This document shows positions 56,563-64,000 of a stretch of 64,000 bases of DNA, one piece after another. The notes under the pieces are model-generated. The model searched no databases. It saw only the letters and a program-made list of their open reading frames with translations, and was not told where the DNA came from. Positions within the stretch are counted from its first letter, which is position 1. The number at the start of each line of letters is the position of its first letter. Source of the DNA: Microscilla marina ATCC 23134 (GTDB lineage: Bacteria; Bacteroidota; Bacteroidia; Cytophagales; Microscillaceae); the NCBI RefSeq assembly GCF_000169175.1, contig NZ_AAWS01000013.1:62001-126000 (forward strand), in the 5' to 3' direction. The position numbers and the translations under genes are program-made.

Positions 56563-57534
56563 ATGAAAAGAATGGCAGTATTTACCTCTGGTGGAGATGC
56601 TCCAGGTATGAACGCCTGCATACGAGCAGTGGTGCGTTCTGCTACCTACCACAATGTAGAGGTTTTTGGCGTAATGAGAGGCTACGAAGGTATGATTCGC
56701 GGACGGCTACATCGCATGGAGTCAAGCGCAGTGAGCAATACCATTCAAAAAGGAGGCACTATATTAAAATCGGCGCGTAGCAGTGAGTTCAAAACCCATG
56801 AAGGTCGAAAAAAAGCCTACCAACAACTCCGTCACTTCGACATTGAGGGCTTGGTAGCTATCGGAGGAGACGGTACCTTTACTGCCGCCAAAGTATTTCA
56901 TGAGGAGTTTGGGTTGCCCATCATTGGTTGCCCTGGTACCATCGACAACGACATCTATGGAACCGACTATACCATTGGCTATGATACTGCCGTAAATACG
57001 GCACTAGAGGCCATTGACAAAATACGTGATACAGCCGACTCACACAACCGGGTTTTCTTTATAGAGGTGATGGGACGCGACTCAGGCTATATAGCTGTAC
57101 AATCGGGCATTGGCGGTGGTGCCGAAATTATAGTATCGCCCGAAAACAGCAACACTACCGAAGACATTATCAATGCCTTGCGTAAAGGAAAACTGCACCA
57201 CAAAGCCTCTGCTATAGTATTAGTGGCCGAAGGAGAAGTAATGGGCAATGCTACTAAACTTGCCGCTGAAGTACAGGCAGCTACCGAAGGGCTAGACATA
57301 CGAGTAACCACACTGGGACATATTCAGCGAGGAGGGTCACCCACCGCAAGCGATCGTATCCTTGCCAGTCGTACAGGTGTAGGTGCAGTAGAGGGGCTGC
57401 TCAATGGTAAGACCTCGGTCATGGCAGGTATTCAAAACAACCACTTGGTATATACACCTTTTGATGAAGCCATCAACAAGAAAAAACCTATCAATCAAGA
57501 GTTGCTAAGGATGGTGAAAATTTTGAGTATATAA
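56563..57534 (+). CDS. pfkA: ATP-dependent 6-phosphofructokinase
   Basis: Catalyses phosphorylation of fructose 6-phosphate to fructose 1,6-bisphosphate in glycolysis. At 323 aa it has the length of the bacterial ATP-type enzyme. Motifs: FTSGGDAPGMNACIRAVVR, GYEGMIRG, GGTILKSARS, GGDGTFTAA (Gly after GGD indicating ATP use), PGTIDNDIYGTDYTIGYDTAVNTA (catalytic Asp), EVMGRDSGYIA and GHIQRGGSPTASDR. All are intact. Confidence 0.97.
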   Translation: MKRMAVFTSGGDAPGMNACIRAVVRSATYHNVEVFGVMRGYEGMIRGRLHRMESSAVSNTIQKGGTILKSARSSEFKTHEGRKKAYQQLRHFDIEGLVAIGGDGTFTAAKVFHEEFGLPIIGCPGTIDNDIYGTDYTIGYDTAVNTALEAIDKIRDTADSHNRVFFIEVMGRDSGYIAVQSGIGGGAEIIVSPENSNTTEDIINALRKGKLHHKASAIVLVAEGEVMGNATKLAAEVQAATEGLDIRVTTLGHIQRGGSPTASDRILASRTGVGAVEGLLNGKTSVMAGIQNNHLVYTPFDEAINKKKPINQELLRMVKILSI

Positions 57535-57589
57535 CAAATACGTTCTCCCCAATGGTTTGAGCATCTTGCTCAGGCCAACTTAAAAGCCC

Positions 57590-57700
57590 CTACAGGGGCA
57601 AGCTTTAAGCGACAAGTCGCAAGCTACACCCTGTCCATAGGGAGCTAACAAATTCATAGTATGCTTATTTTTCAGCGGGTTATAAATTTGATAGTTAGAA
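57590..57700. repeat. Composite intergenic repeat after pfkA
   Basis: Repeat phrases 'aagcttta.gcgacaagtcgcaag...ccctgt' and 'aaattcatagtatgcttatttttcagcgggttataaattt' (the AT-rich inverted family) recur from the thi gaps. Confidence 0.5.
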
Positions 57701-57718
57701 GGGGCAGTCACCACAGGG

Positions 57719-58132
57719 CTAATGATCGCTGATAGCCTTATGCTTTACTTTTGTCAATTGCCTGCCTTCGGCAAAAGCAAGCCCACCCACTACTATGATC
57801 TGTAGTACCAAAACAATTTTGCCTAAAATGGATGCATTGCCAAAGTGTAGGCAAAGCAAGCCCACACTAATAAGTGCCCAAAGCCAATTGGCGTATACCA
57901 GTACAAGTACTAAGCGAGCAATGGTGTTTTTCATAAGAGCCAGCCCTAGTGCGTTGAGCGCATATACCAGAGTAATTGCTGAAACCCATACAATAAATAA
58001 GTAAGGCAGACCTAATAGATTGGTGAGTTGGTGGCTAAACATCAGTCCAATGACACCCGTAGAAGAGCCTGCCACAAAGTCAGTCCAGAGGATCTTTTTC
58101 AATATTACCGGGTTTTTTATTTCGTATGTCAT
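57719..58132 (-). CDS. Small four-helix integral membrane protein
   Basis: The 137-aa protein has four predicted membrane segments (~15-35, 42-63, 70-92, 98-120) and a short basic tail. It resembles uncharacterised SPW/DoxX-like small membrane proteins, but I do not assign it. It is convergent to pfkA and divergent from the archaemetzincin gene. Confidence 0.7.
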   Translation of the reverse strand: MTYEIKNPVILKKILWTDFVAGSSTGVIGLMFSHQLTNLLGLPYLFIVWVSAITLVYALNALGLALMKNTIARLVLVLVYANWLWALISVGLLCLHFGNASILGKIVLVLQIIVVGGLAFAEGRQLTKVKHKAISDH

Positions 58133-58280
58133 TGCATTTTACTTTTACTTAAATGTTATTTAATATAAGTTCGGTTTATAATTAGGTCAATAGTATTGCC
58201 CAGTGATAGGAGGCAAAAACTGTAAATCCATTTTATTGTATTAATATTGATCAACCATTTTTAGCACAAATAACTTTTTT

Positions 58281-59180
58281 ATGATGATAAAAAAAATAGG
58301 CAACTTGTTGATCACCATAATTATTGCAGCACAAACTGCTTGTGGACAACCCCCCAATAACGACCAGGTGCTATATGAAAAAATAAACAAAACTGCTTAC
58401 TTGCATGCCCCTGTGCCCAAGCCCGGTTACCGCGATTGGCTTACTTTGCATAAAGAGTCAGGACAAAGCTTTAAACAATACAGTGCCTTGGCGCGAAAGT
58501 TCAAAAAAAACTCCGCCAATATCTTTTACATTCAGCCCATTGGCAAGTTCAATAACAAACAGCAGGAAATACTCCAACTAACAGGCAAATATCTGAGCAT
58601 ATTTTATCAGTTGCCAGTCAAGTTTTTGCCCTTGATTTCCCCCAAAGAAATTCCGGCAAACGCCCGCCGAAAAAACCCTCATACCAAACAGCCCCAAGTC
58701 TTGTCTACCTATTTGTTGTCTGAGGTGCTCAAAAAAAACTTTCCCAAAGATGCTGCCTTGGTCATAGGTTTTACCAGCGAAGACCTATACCCCGCTCCCC
58801 AATGGAACTTTGTCTTTGGGCAGGCATCACTCAGCGATAAAGTAGGCGTGTGGTCAATGAGTCGTTTTGGTGATCCCTCGCTGGTAGCTAACTATAATTT
58901 ATGCTTGTTGCGTACTTTCAAAACTGCCACTCACGAAACTGGGCACATGTTGGGCATTTATCATTGCGTAGCCTATCATTGCAACATGGGCGGTAGCAAC
59001 CATTTGCAGGAACTAGACAAGAAGCCAGTATGGTTTTGCCCCGAATGCCTCGCCAAAATTTGTTGGAAACAAGGCATTGACCCAGCCAAGCGTTACAACG
59101 ATTTGGAAAGGTTTTGGCGGATACAAAAGTTTAGCGACTTCAAGAAGTTTTACCGCAAGGCAAGCAAGATAGTCAGGTAA
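58281..59180 (+). CDS. Archaemetzincin-like zinc metalloprotease, lipoprotein
   Basis: The 299-aa protein starts with a lipoprotein signal (MMIKKIGNLLITIIIAAQTACGQ). It has the archaemetzincin (M54) zinc signature HETGHMLGIYHC at ~218-229, then four residues, CNM, about 16 residues, and CPEC. This matches the HExxHxxGxxH-C-x4-C-x-M-x(n)-C-x-x-C pattern. Archaemetzincins are usually cytoplasmic, so export as a lipoprotein is notable. The first ATG pair (MM) cannot be resolved. Substrates are unknown. Confidence 0.9.
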   Translation: MMIKKIGNLLITIIIAAQTACGQPPNNDQVLYEKINKTAYLHAPVPKPGYRDWLTLHKESGQSFKQYSALARKFKKNSANIFYIQPIGKFNNKQQEILQLTGKYLSIFYQLPVKFLPLISPKEIPANARRKNPHTKQPQVLSTYLLSEVLKKNFPKDAALVIGFTSEDLYPAPQWNFVFGQASLSDKVGVWSMSRFGDPSLVANYNLCLLRTFKTATHETGHMLGIYHCVAYHCNMGGSNHLQELDKKPVWFCPECLAKICWKQGIDPAKRYNDLERFWRIQKFSDFKKFYRKASKIVR

Positions 59181-59279
59181 TCCTTAGCAAATTGAAAAAA
59201 ATGTAGTCTTTGTTTATCAAAATATAGAAATTAGCGTTTGAGAATAAAGTTAGACAGGAAAAATAAAAAACAACAAGCA

Positions 59280-59426
59280 ATGAAAAAAAACAAAATATAT
59301 ATACTCATTTTAATCTTTGTATTACCCGTATTGTTAGAGTCATGTCGCCCTTACCGCGATCGTCGTCCGTGGATGCCCAAAAAGCACAAAAAGCAAAAGC
59401 TCTCGTCGAAACCGCGTCGTCGATAG
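59280..59426 (+). CDS. Tiny basic lipoprotein (copy 1)
   Basis: The 48-aa protein has a signal with lipobox (MKKNKIYILILIFVLPVLLESC, Cys22) and a mature tail that is almost entirely Arg/Lys/Pro (RPYRDRRPWMPKKHKKQK...). The start at 59280 gives the signal. It is paired with the similar gene at 59461. Coding status rests on this shared layout. Confidence 0.6.
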   Translation: MKKNKIYILILIFVLPVLLESCRPYRDRRPWMPKKHKKQKLSSKPRRR

Positions 59427-59460
59427 TAACCACGTCAAATTACTTACTAATCAACGCCCT

Positions 59461-59649
59461 ATGAATTTTCAAAGAGTGATAAAATATAGCCTCATGATGC
59501 TGTTTTGCTTTTCGCTGAGCCTAACGGTAGAGTCTTGCACCACCAAGTCGAGACACAAACGTTACCGCTCTGCCAAGCGCAAAACCCGTAAGCGTCATAA
59601 AAAAATTCCCCGCAAGGGCAGAATCCCTTGCCCGATTAAAGATTGTTAA
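59461..59649 (+). CDS. Tiny basic lipoprotein (copy 2)
   Basis: The 62-aa protein has a lipoprotein signal (MNFQRVIKYSLMMLFCFSLSLTVESC) and a mature tail rich in Lys/Arg (TTKSRHKRYRSAKRKTRKRHKKI). It ends with CPIKDC, a possible Cys pair. It shares the 'ES-C' lipobox and basic mature tail with copy 1. A terminator follows. Confidence 0.6.
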   Translation: MNFQRVIKYSLMMLFCFSLSLTVESCTTKSRHKRYRSAKRKTRKRHKKIPRKGRIPCPIKDC

Positions 59650-59678
59650 TACCTGAAATCAGGAAAAATAAAAACATA

Positions 59679-59716
59679 AAAAAAGCCCTTGTTATTTGTC
59701 GTGGCAAGGGCTTTTT
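59679..59716 (+). terminator. Terminator after the small lipoprotein genes
   Basis: AAAAAGCCCTTG / CAAGGGCTTTTT, a 12-bp perfect stem with a 13-nt loop and T tract. It also suits the convergent ettA gene. Confidence 0.85.
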
Positions 59717-59904
59717 GTGTTACACTTTCGTGTAATTATTTATCTTGATGATTGAATGTGATCTGTCTTACAAGCCGCTTAGTGCAACCAGCCATTTAGC
59801 CATACAATCATTACTTGTTTGATAGCATAAGTATGGGCAAGTCTTTTTAGTGGCTCAACGTTACTTATCGCTTGAGGCTAATAGCTAGCTTGTTACTATT
59901 TGCC

Positions 59905-61575
59905 TTAGGTCAACTTCTTATACCTAATTCGCTTAGGACCTTCGTCACCCAAACGCTTCTTACGGTTAATCTCATAGTCAGAGTAGTTACCCTCAAACCA
60001 ATATACCTGAGAGTCGCCCTCAAAAGCCAATATATGGGTAGCAATACGGTCTAAGAACCAGCGATCGTGAGAAATGATCACTGCACAACCTCCAAAGTTT
60101 TCTAAGGCTTCTTCCAAGGCACGCAATGTGTTCACGTCCAAATCGTTGGTAGGTTCATCAAGCAAAATCAAATTACCCCCTTGCTTGAGTGCCATTGCCA
60201 AGTGTACCCGGTTGCGCTCTCCTCCCGATAAGTCGCCCACCTTTTTCTGTTGGTCGGTTCCCGCAAAGTTAAAACGACTTACATAAGCCCTGGCATTCAT
60301 TTCTTTGCTCCCCAATTGAATAATCTCATTGCCTCCCGAAATAGCTTCATAAACGGTGTGTTCCGGTTTCAGGTCATTGTGTTCCTGGTCTACATAAGCA
60401 ATGTCTACAGTTTCGCCTACTTCAAAACTTCCCTCATCGGGGGTTTCTTTGCCTGTAATCAGTTTAAACAAAGTAGTTTTACCTGCACCATTGGGACCAA
60501 TGATTCCCACGATTCCGGCTGGAGGAAGGTTAAACGACAGGCCTTCAAACAAGAGTTTGTCGCCATAAGCTTTCGATACACCATTTACCTCAATTACTTT
60601 GTTGCCCAAACGTGGCCCAGGCGGAATAAAAATCTCAAGCTTGGCTTCTTTCTCACGAGCATCTTCTCCCAGTAGTTTTTCGTAAGCACTCAAGCGCGCC
60701 TTCGATTTAGATTGGCGTGCTTTGGGCGTCATTCGTATCCACTCAAGCTCTCGCTCCAGCGTTTTCATGCGCTTGCTTTCAGTTTTTTCTTCTTCCGACA
60801 AACGTTTTTGCTTCTGATCCAGCCACGACGAATAGTTTCCTTTCCAGGGAATTCCTTCCCCACGGTCGAGTTCCAGAATCCAGCCCGCTACATTGTCTAA
60901 AAAGTAACGGTCGTGAGTCACAGCTATTACTGTACCTTTATACTGTTGTAGATGTTGCTCTAGCCAATGCACCGACTCAGCATCTAGGTGGTTGGTAGGT
61001 TCATCTAACAACAACACGTCAGGCTCTTTGAGCAACAAACGGCACAAGGCTACACGTCGTTTTTCACCCCCTGACAAATGTTCTATTGTAGCATCAGCTG
61101 GTGGAGTACGCAAAGCATCCATGGCTCGCTCTAGCTTAGAGTCAAGTGACCAAGCATCGACATTATCCAGTTTTTCTTGCACCACTCCCTGACGTTCTAT
61201 GAGCTTGTTCATATCGTCATCGCTCATAGGTTCGGCAAACTTTAGGTTGATTTCATCAAATTCTTTTAATAAATCTACCACTTCTTGCACACCTTCTTCT
61301 ACGATTTCCCGTACTGTCTTTGTAGGGTCAAGTTGAGGCTCTTGTTCGAGGTACCCCACCGAATAACCCGGTGAAAAAACCACCTCTCCCTGATAGTCTT
61401 TGTCTATACCAGCTATAATTTTGAGCAACGAAGACTTACCAGAGCCGTTTAATCCCAAAACACCTATTTTGGCACCGTAAAAAAAAGATAAATAAATATT
61501 CTTTAAAACTTGCTTTTTAGGAGGATATATTTTATTTACTCCTGCCATTGAAAAGATAATAGTTTCTTTACTCAT
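59905..61575 (-). CDS. ettA: Energy-dependent translational throttle protein EttA (ABC-F)
   Basis: The 556-aa protein has two ABC domains, each with Walker A ([24 protein letters not shown]), signature ([31 protein letters not shown]) and Walker B ([22 protein letters not shown]). They are joined by the ABC-F linker (~245-315) with the EttA-type R-rich motif ([27 protein letters not shown]). EttA binds the ribosomal E site and gates the first elongation steps according to ATP level. The start [19 protein letters not shown] matches the family. Confidence 0.96.
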   Translation of the reverse strand: MSKETIIFSMAGVNKIYPPKKQVLKNIYLSFFYGAKIGVLGLNGSGKSSLLKIIAGIDKDYQGEVVFSPGYSVGYLEQEPQLDPTKTVREIVEEGVQEVVDLLKEFDEINLKFAEPMSDDDMNKLIERQGVVQEKLDNVDAWSLDSKLERAMDALRTPPADATIEHLSGGEKRRVALCRLLLKEPDVLLLDEPTNHLDAESVHWLEQHLQQYKGTVIAVTHDRYFLDNVAGWILELDRGEGIPWKGNYSSWLDQKQKRLSEEEKTESKRMKTLERELEWIRMTPKARQSKSKARLSAYEKLLGEDAREKEAKLEIFIPPGPRLGNKVIEVNGVSKAYGDKLLFEGLSFNLPPAGIVGIIGPNGAGKTTLFKLITGKETPDEGSFEVGETVDIAYVDQEHNDLKPEHTVYEAISGGNEIIQLGSKEMNARAYVSRFNFAGTDQQKKVGDLSGGERNRVHLAMALKQGGNLILLDEPTNDLDVNTLRALEEALENFGGCAVIISHDRWFLDRIATHILAFEGDSQVYWFEGNYSDYEINRKKRLGDEGPKRIRYKKLT

Positions 61576-61709
61576 CTTTTATGTGTAGTTTTACATCTAA
61601 TACCCTAAAAACTAACAATTAAGCATTTTTTGGTGAACATTTCACTAAACTTGCATAATTATCGAATAATGATCGTTATGAAAAATATAACAAAAGCCAA
61701 ACTTAGCCG

Positions 61710-63560
61710 ATGGAAGAAATGAACACAACCGATACCACAGCGCACGAATATGGCTACATTCGTGGCAATGAGATTTATTTAAAAGGCTTTTTAGACTTTC
61801 CAGACAGACAAATTGGACAAGTAAAAGAATCAGAAGAAGCCTCCATCAAATACTTTGAAAAAAGATTTGACCTGGCAAAAAAGAAAGTGCAAGATCTTGA
61901 AACTATGATAGATGAGGCGCAAAACAAAGGTTCATATTTAATGAAGCTTGTTCATATGCGTAAATATCTAGCACAGTTTGATGGTTTAGGAGATTATGTA
62001 GCCCTGTTTAAAAAATTAGACGAGCTTGAAGCAGAATTAAGAGAGCTGATTGCCGTTAATAGAATCAAAAATCTCGAAATTAAGAGAGCTTTGATTAGAG
62101 AAACTCATGACATTCTGGAAGATGTACAAGATTGGAACGATGCCACCGAGCTGATTCGTGAGGTAAAACTCAAGTGGATCAAAACGGGAGCCGTGAAGAA
62201 AGACTTCCAGGAGAGTATTGAAGAAGACTTTAACGAAATGGTGAGAGTTTTCTTTGACAAACGCAAAGATTTCTACAAGAGTAGAAACAACGAGGTAAAA
62301 GACCGGGTGCGTATGTACCGTGATATTGTATATCGCGTAGAAAAAATGAAAGACTCTGATCGTTTTGATGAGACTTTCGAGCAGTTCCGTGATTTGCAGC
62401 AGCGTTGGAAAACCATAGGAAAAATTCCACACAAACGTGCTGTAGAAATGTGGGATAAGTTTAAGAAAAGTAACGACTACTTCTTTAAGCGTTATAAGTC
62501 TTACAAAGCCTTGCGCGAAGAGCACGCAGAGGATGAAGCACCTACAGAGGAGTTTCGTGATATGATTGTGCGCAAAATGTGTGTGAAAGCTGAAGACTTG
62601 CTCGAAGATCCTGACATAGACTCGAGTGCTGATCAGGCAAAGGAATTGTTGATGAGCTGGAAGCGAATCAGTGGTATATTCAAAGGCATTGATCGCCACA
62701 TGAGTAGCCAGTTCAGAAATGCCTGTGACCGCATTTTTGAGATAAAATACCTCATGCGGGTAATCAAAAGAAAGTATCCTTACTTTGATGATAAGCCCCG
62801 TGAAGATCAATTACGCATCAAAATTAGTTTTATGCGTGAATTGATTCGTCGTGATGAGCACGATGTACAGTTTGCTGAAAGCAAATTGAGCCAGAGCCAA
62901 AGTCAGTATGACAACCGTGGTGGTGGTTATAACAACAACAGGTACGACAACCGTGGAGGTGGTGACCGTTATAACAATAACCGTGGAGGCGGTGGAGGTT
63001 ATAATAAGTATGACAACCGCGACAAGTACGACAACCGTGGAGGTGGTGACCGTTATAACAATAACCGTGGAGGTGGCGACCGTTACAACAAATATGACAA
63101 CCGTGGAGGCGGAGGTTATAACAAGTATGACAACCGCGACAAGTACGACAACCGTGGAGGTGGCGACCGTTACAACAAATACGATAACCGCGACAAGTAC
63201 GACAACCGTGGAGGCGGTGACCGTTACAACAAGTATGATAACCGCGACAAATACGATAATCGTGGAGGTGGCGACCGTTACAACAAATATGACAACCGTG
63301 GTGGCGGTGGTAGTTATAACAACAACAGGTATGACAACCGTGGAGGTGGCGACCGTTATAACAACAACCGTGGAGGCGGTGGAGGTTATAATAAGTATGA
63401 CAACCGTGGAGGTGGCGACCGTTATAACAATAATCGTGGCTATCAAGACAAGGATGAACGCCAACTTCGTAATACGCTTGCCATTCAGAAGCGTAAAATT
63501 GAGGTGAAAAAACAAATTTTGGCAGAAATGGAGGCTGAATTGGCAGACTTAATGAATTAA
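61710..63560 (+). CDS. DUF349 protein with a YDNRGGG-repeat low-complexity tail
   Basis: The 616-aa protein has three parts. Residues ~1-130 form a coiled, acidic region. Residues ~130-395 contain DUF349 repeats (DWNDATELIREVKLKWIKTGAVKKDFQESIEEDF, RFDETFEQFRDLQQRWKTIGKIPHKRAVEMWDKFK, QAKELLMSWKRISGIFKGIDRHMSSQFRNAC). Residues ~400-580 are built almost only from Y, D, N, R, G and K in repeats of YDNRGGGDRYN(K/N) and YNKYDNRDK, an RGG/FUS-like disordered region. The last ~35 residues form a coiled coil (AIQKRKIEVKKQILAEMEAELADLMN). RNA binding or condensate formation is inferred from composition. There is no signal peptide. An alternative start at ATG 61719 is possible. Confidence 0.9.
   Translation: MEEMNTTDTTAHEYGYIRGNEIYLKGFLDFPDRQIGQVKESEEASIKYFEKRFDLAKKKVQDLETMIDEAQNKGSYLMKLVHMRKYLAQFDGLGDYVALFKKLDELEAELRELIAVNRIKNLEIKRALIRETHDILEDVQDWNDATELIREVKLKWIKTGAVKKDFQESIEEDFNEMVRVFFDKRKDFYKSRNNEVKDRVRMYRDIVYRVEKMKDSDRFDETFEQFRDLQQRWKTIGKIPHKRAVEMWDKFKKSNDYFFKRYKSYKALREEHAEDEAPTEEFRDMIVRKMCVKAEDLLEDPDIDSSADQAKELLMSWKRISGIFKGIDRHMSSQFRNACDRIFEIKYLMRVIKRKYPYFDDKPREDQLRIKISFMRELIRRDEHDVQFAESKLSQSQSQYDNRGGGYNNNRYDNRGGGDRYNNNRGGGGGYNKYDNRDKYDNRGGGDRYNNNRGGGDRYNKYDNRGGGGYNKYDNRDKYDNRGGGDRYNKYDNRDKYDNRGGGDRYNKYDNRDKYDNRGGGDRYNKYDNRGGGGSYNNNRYDNRGGGDRYNNNRGGGGGYNKYDNRGGGDRYNNNRGYQDKDERQLRNTLAIQKRKIEVKKQILAEMEAELADLMN
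62908..63445. repeat. Imperfect DNA tandem repeats encoding the YDNRGGG tail
   Basis: The region is made of units such as tatgacaaccgtggaggtgg and taacaacaaatacgataacc variants with mostly synonymous differences, within the DUF349 gene. Units are multiples of three, so the frame is preserved. It creates spurious long open frames on both strands. Confidence 0.85.
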
Positions 63561-63573
63561 AAATGTAGCTAAA

Positions 63574-63618
63574 AAGCCTGTTTAAAGAACGTATTTATAC
63601 ATTTTAGTCAACAGGCTT
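63574..63618 (+). terminator. Terminator-like hairpin after the DUF349 gene
   Basis: AAGCCTGTT / AACAGGCTT arms with a long AT-rich loop, followed by A and T runs. The outer sequence is also reminiscent of family 1 element ends. Confidence 0.55.
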
Positions 63619-63733
63619 AAAAAAACTATTTTTTTTGTCAAAAAAGAATGGAATTTGTTAAAACAAATTCCTCTGTCAGATAGTATCTGAAAATAAATAG
63701 ATGTAGAACAATAACCTTTTTCAATTTCTATAT

Positions 63734-63955
63734 ATGTACTGGACATTAGAATTAGCTTCATATTTAGAAGATGCTCCGTGGCCTGCCACAAAAGAGGAGT
63801 TAATAGACTTCTCTCTTCGAACGGGAGCCCCTATGGAAATCGTGGAGAATCTTCAACAAATTGAAGACGACGGCCAACCTTATGAGAACATTGAGGAAAT
63901 CTGGCCAGATTATCCAACAAAAGATGATTTCCTTTTCAATGACGATGAATATTAG
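63734..63955 (+). CDS. DUF2795-type small protein
   Basis: The 73-aa acidic protein has LELASYLEDAPWPATKEELIDFSLRTGAPMEIVENLQQIEDDGQPYENIEEIWPDYPTKDDFLF. This helix-turn-helix-like layout (LE..PWPATK.EL) is characteristic of DUF2795 proteins; Bacteroidota members are a short acidic variety. The function is unknown. It follows the DUF349 gene in the same direction after a hairpin. Confidence 0.85.
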   Translation: MYWTLELASYLEDAPWPATKEELIDFSLRTGAPMEIVENLQQIEDDGQPYENIEEIWPDYPTKDDFLFNDDEY

Positions 63956-64000
63956 CGTATGCTTATAACTTCGTATGATTTCAAGAATAGCTATTTATAG

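Noticed and set aside
62037-63515. Long open frames opposite and out of frame with the DUF349 gene, including Val/Thr-rich ones over the repeat tail
   Set aside because: They are shadows produced by the codon bias and in-frame DNA repeats of the real gene; no start or family signal.

Overview
The window comes from a bacterium of the phylum Bacteroidota, most likely a marine, probably gliding member of the Cytophagales close to Microscilla marina. This rests on proteins with C-terminal type IX secretion (T9SS) sorting domains, a TonB-dependent receptor, a LytTR regulator, Bacteroidota-only families (DUF5777, DUF6515-like, DUF349) and roughly 40% GC with long AT-rich intergenic stretches. It is a chromosomal segment. 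I saw no rRNA, tRNA, CRISPR array, prophage or transposase.

Layout. 1-5.4 kb: a partial leucine-rich-repeat protein, then aat, a stand-alone C-terminal transketolase half, an orphan LytTR regulator, ribE and tryptophan 2,3-dioxygenase. 5.9-10.0 kb: an unusual set of envelope genes, with two paralogous membrane-anchored coiled-coil proteins, a small anchored protein and two lipoproteins. 10.1-12.1 kb: purS, a DJ-1/PfpI-like lipoprotein and a small DUF4177-like protein. 12.3-22 kb: a TPP riboswitch followed by thiS, thiC, a ThiE/TenI-like gene, thiD, thiE, two unrelated genes (one SUKH-like), thiG and thiH. thiF is not in the window. 22.7-26.9 kb: a membrane protein of unknown function, a small disordered protein and a TonB receptor. 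27.3-30.5 kb: an ABC ATPase with an N-terminal helical region resembling effector-associated (death-like adaptor) domains, followed by two tandem paralogous membrane proteins. 30.7-35.9 kb: an RND/MMPL transporter, a TPR protein, a sterol-desaturase-type hydroxylase and a hotdog thioesterase. 36.5-46 kb: two giant paralogous secreted M43 metalloproteases with PKD, GEVED and T9SS domains. 46.2-49.1 kb: an SRPBCC protein and a secreted GH13 alpha-amylase. 50-55.6 kb: a tight OmpA operon, a DUF5777 outer-membrane protein, YceI and a basic DUF6515-like protein. 56.5-64 kb: pfkA, a small membrane protein, an archaemetzincin-like lipoprotein, two tiny basic lipoproteins, ettA, a DUF349 protein with a 180-residue YDNRGGG repeat tail, and a DUF2795 protein.

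The intergenic DNA holds several families of dispersed non-coding repeats: MITE-like elements with terminal inverted repeats (1540, 5469, a miniature at 26898; 11724, 19538; 41047), REP-like hairpins around CCGAT-ATCGG, AT-rich 'accgatttta' inverted repeats, and a 12-copy 7-bp tandem repeat. They are densest between the thi genes, so the riboswitch-led thi locus is broken up by repeats and is probably not one simple compact operon.

The best candidates for undescribed biology are the EAD-like ABC ATPase with its duplicated membrane partners, the coiled-coil/lipoprotein locus, the DUF349-YDNRGGG protein and the repeat families. Most enzyme calls rest on motifs I can read directly. Functions of the uncharacterised loci are inference.
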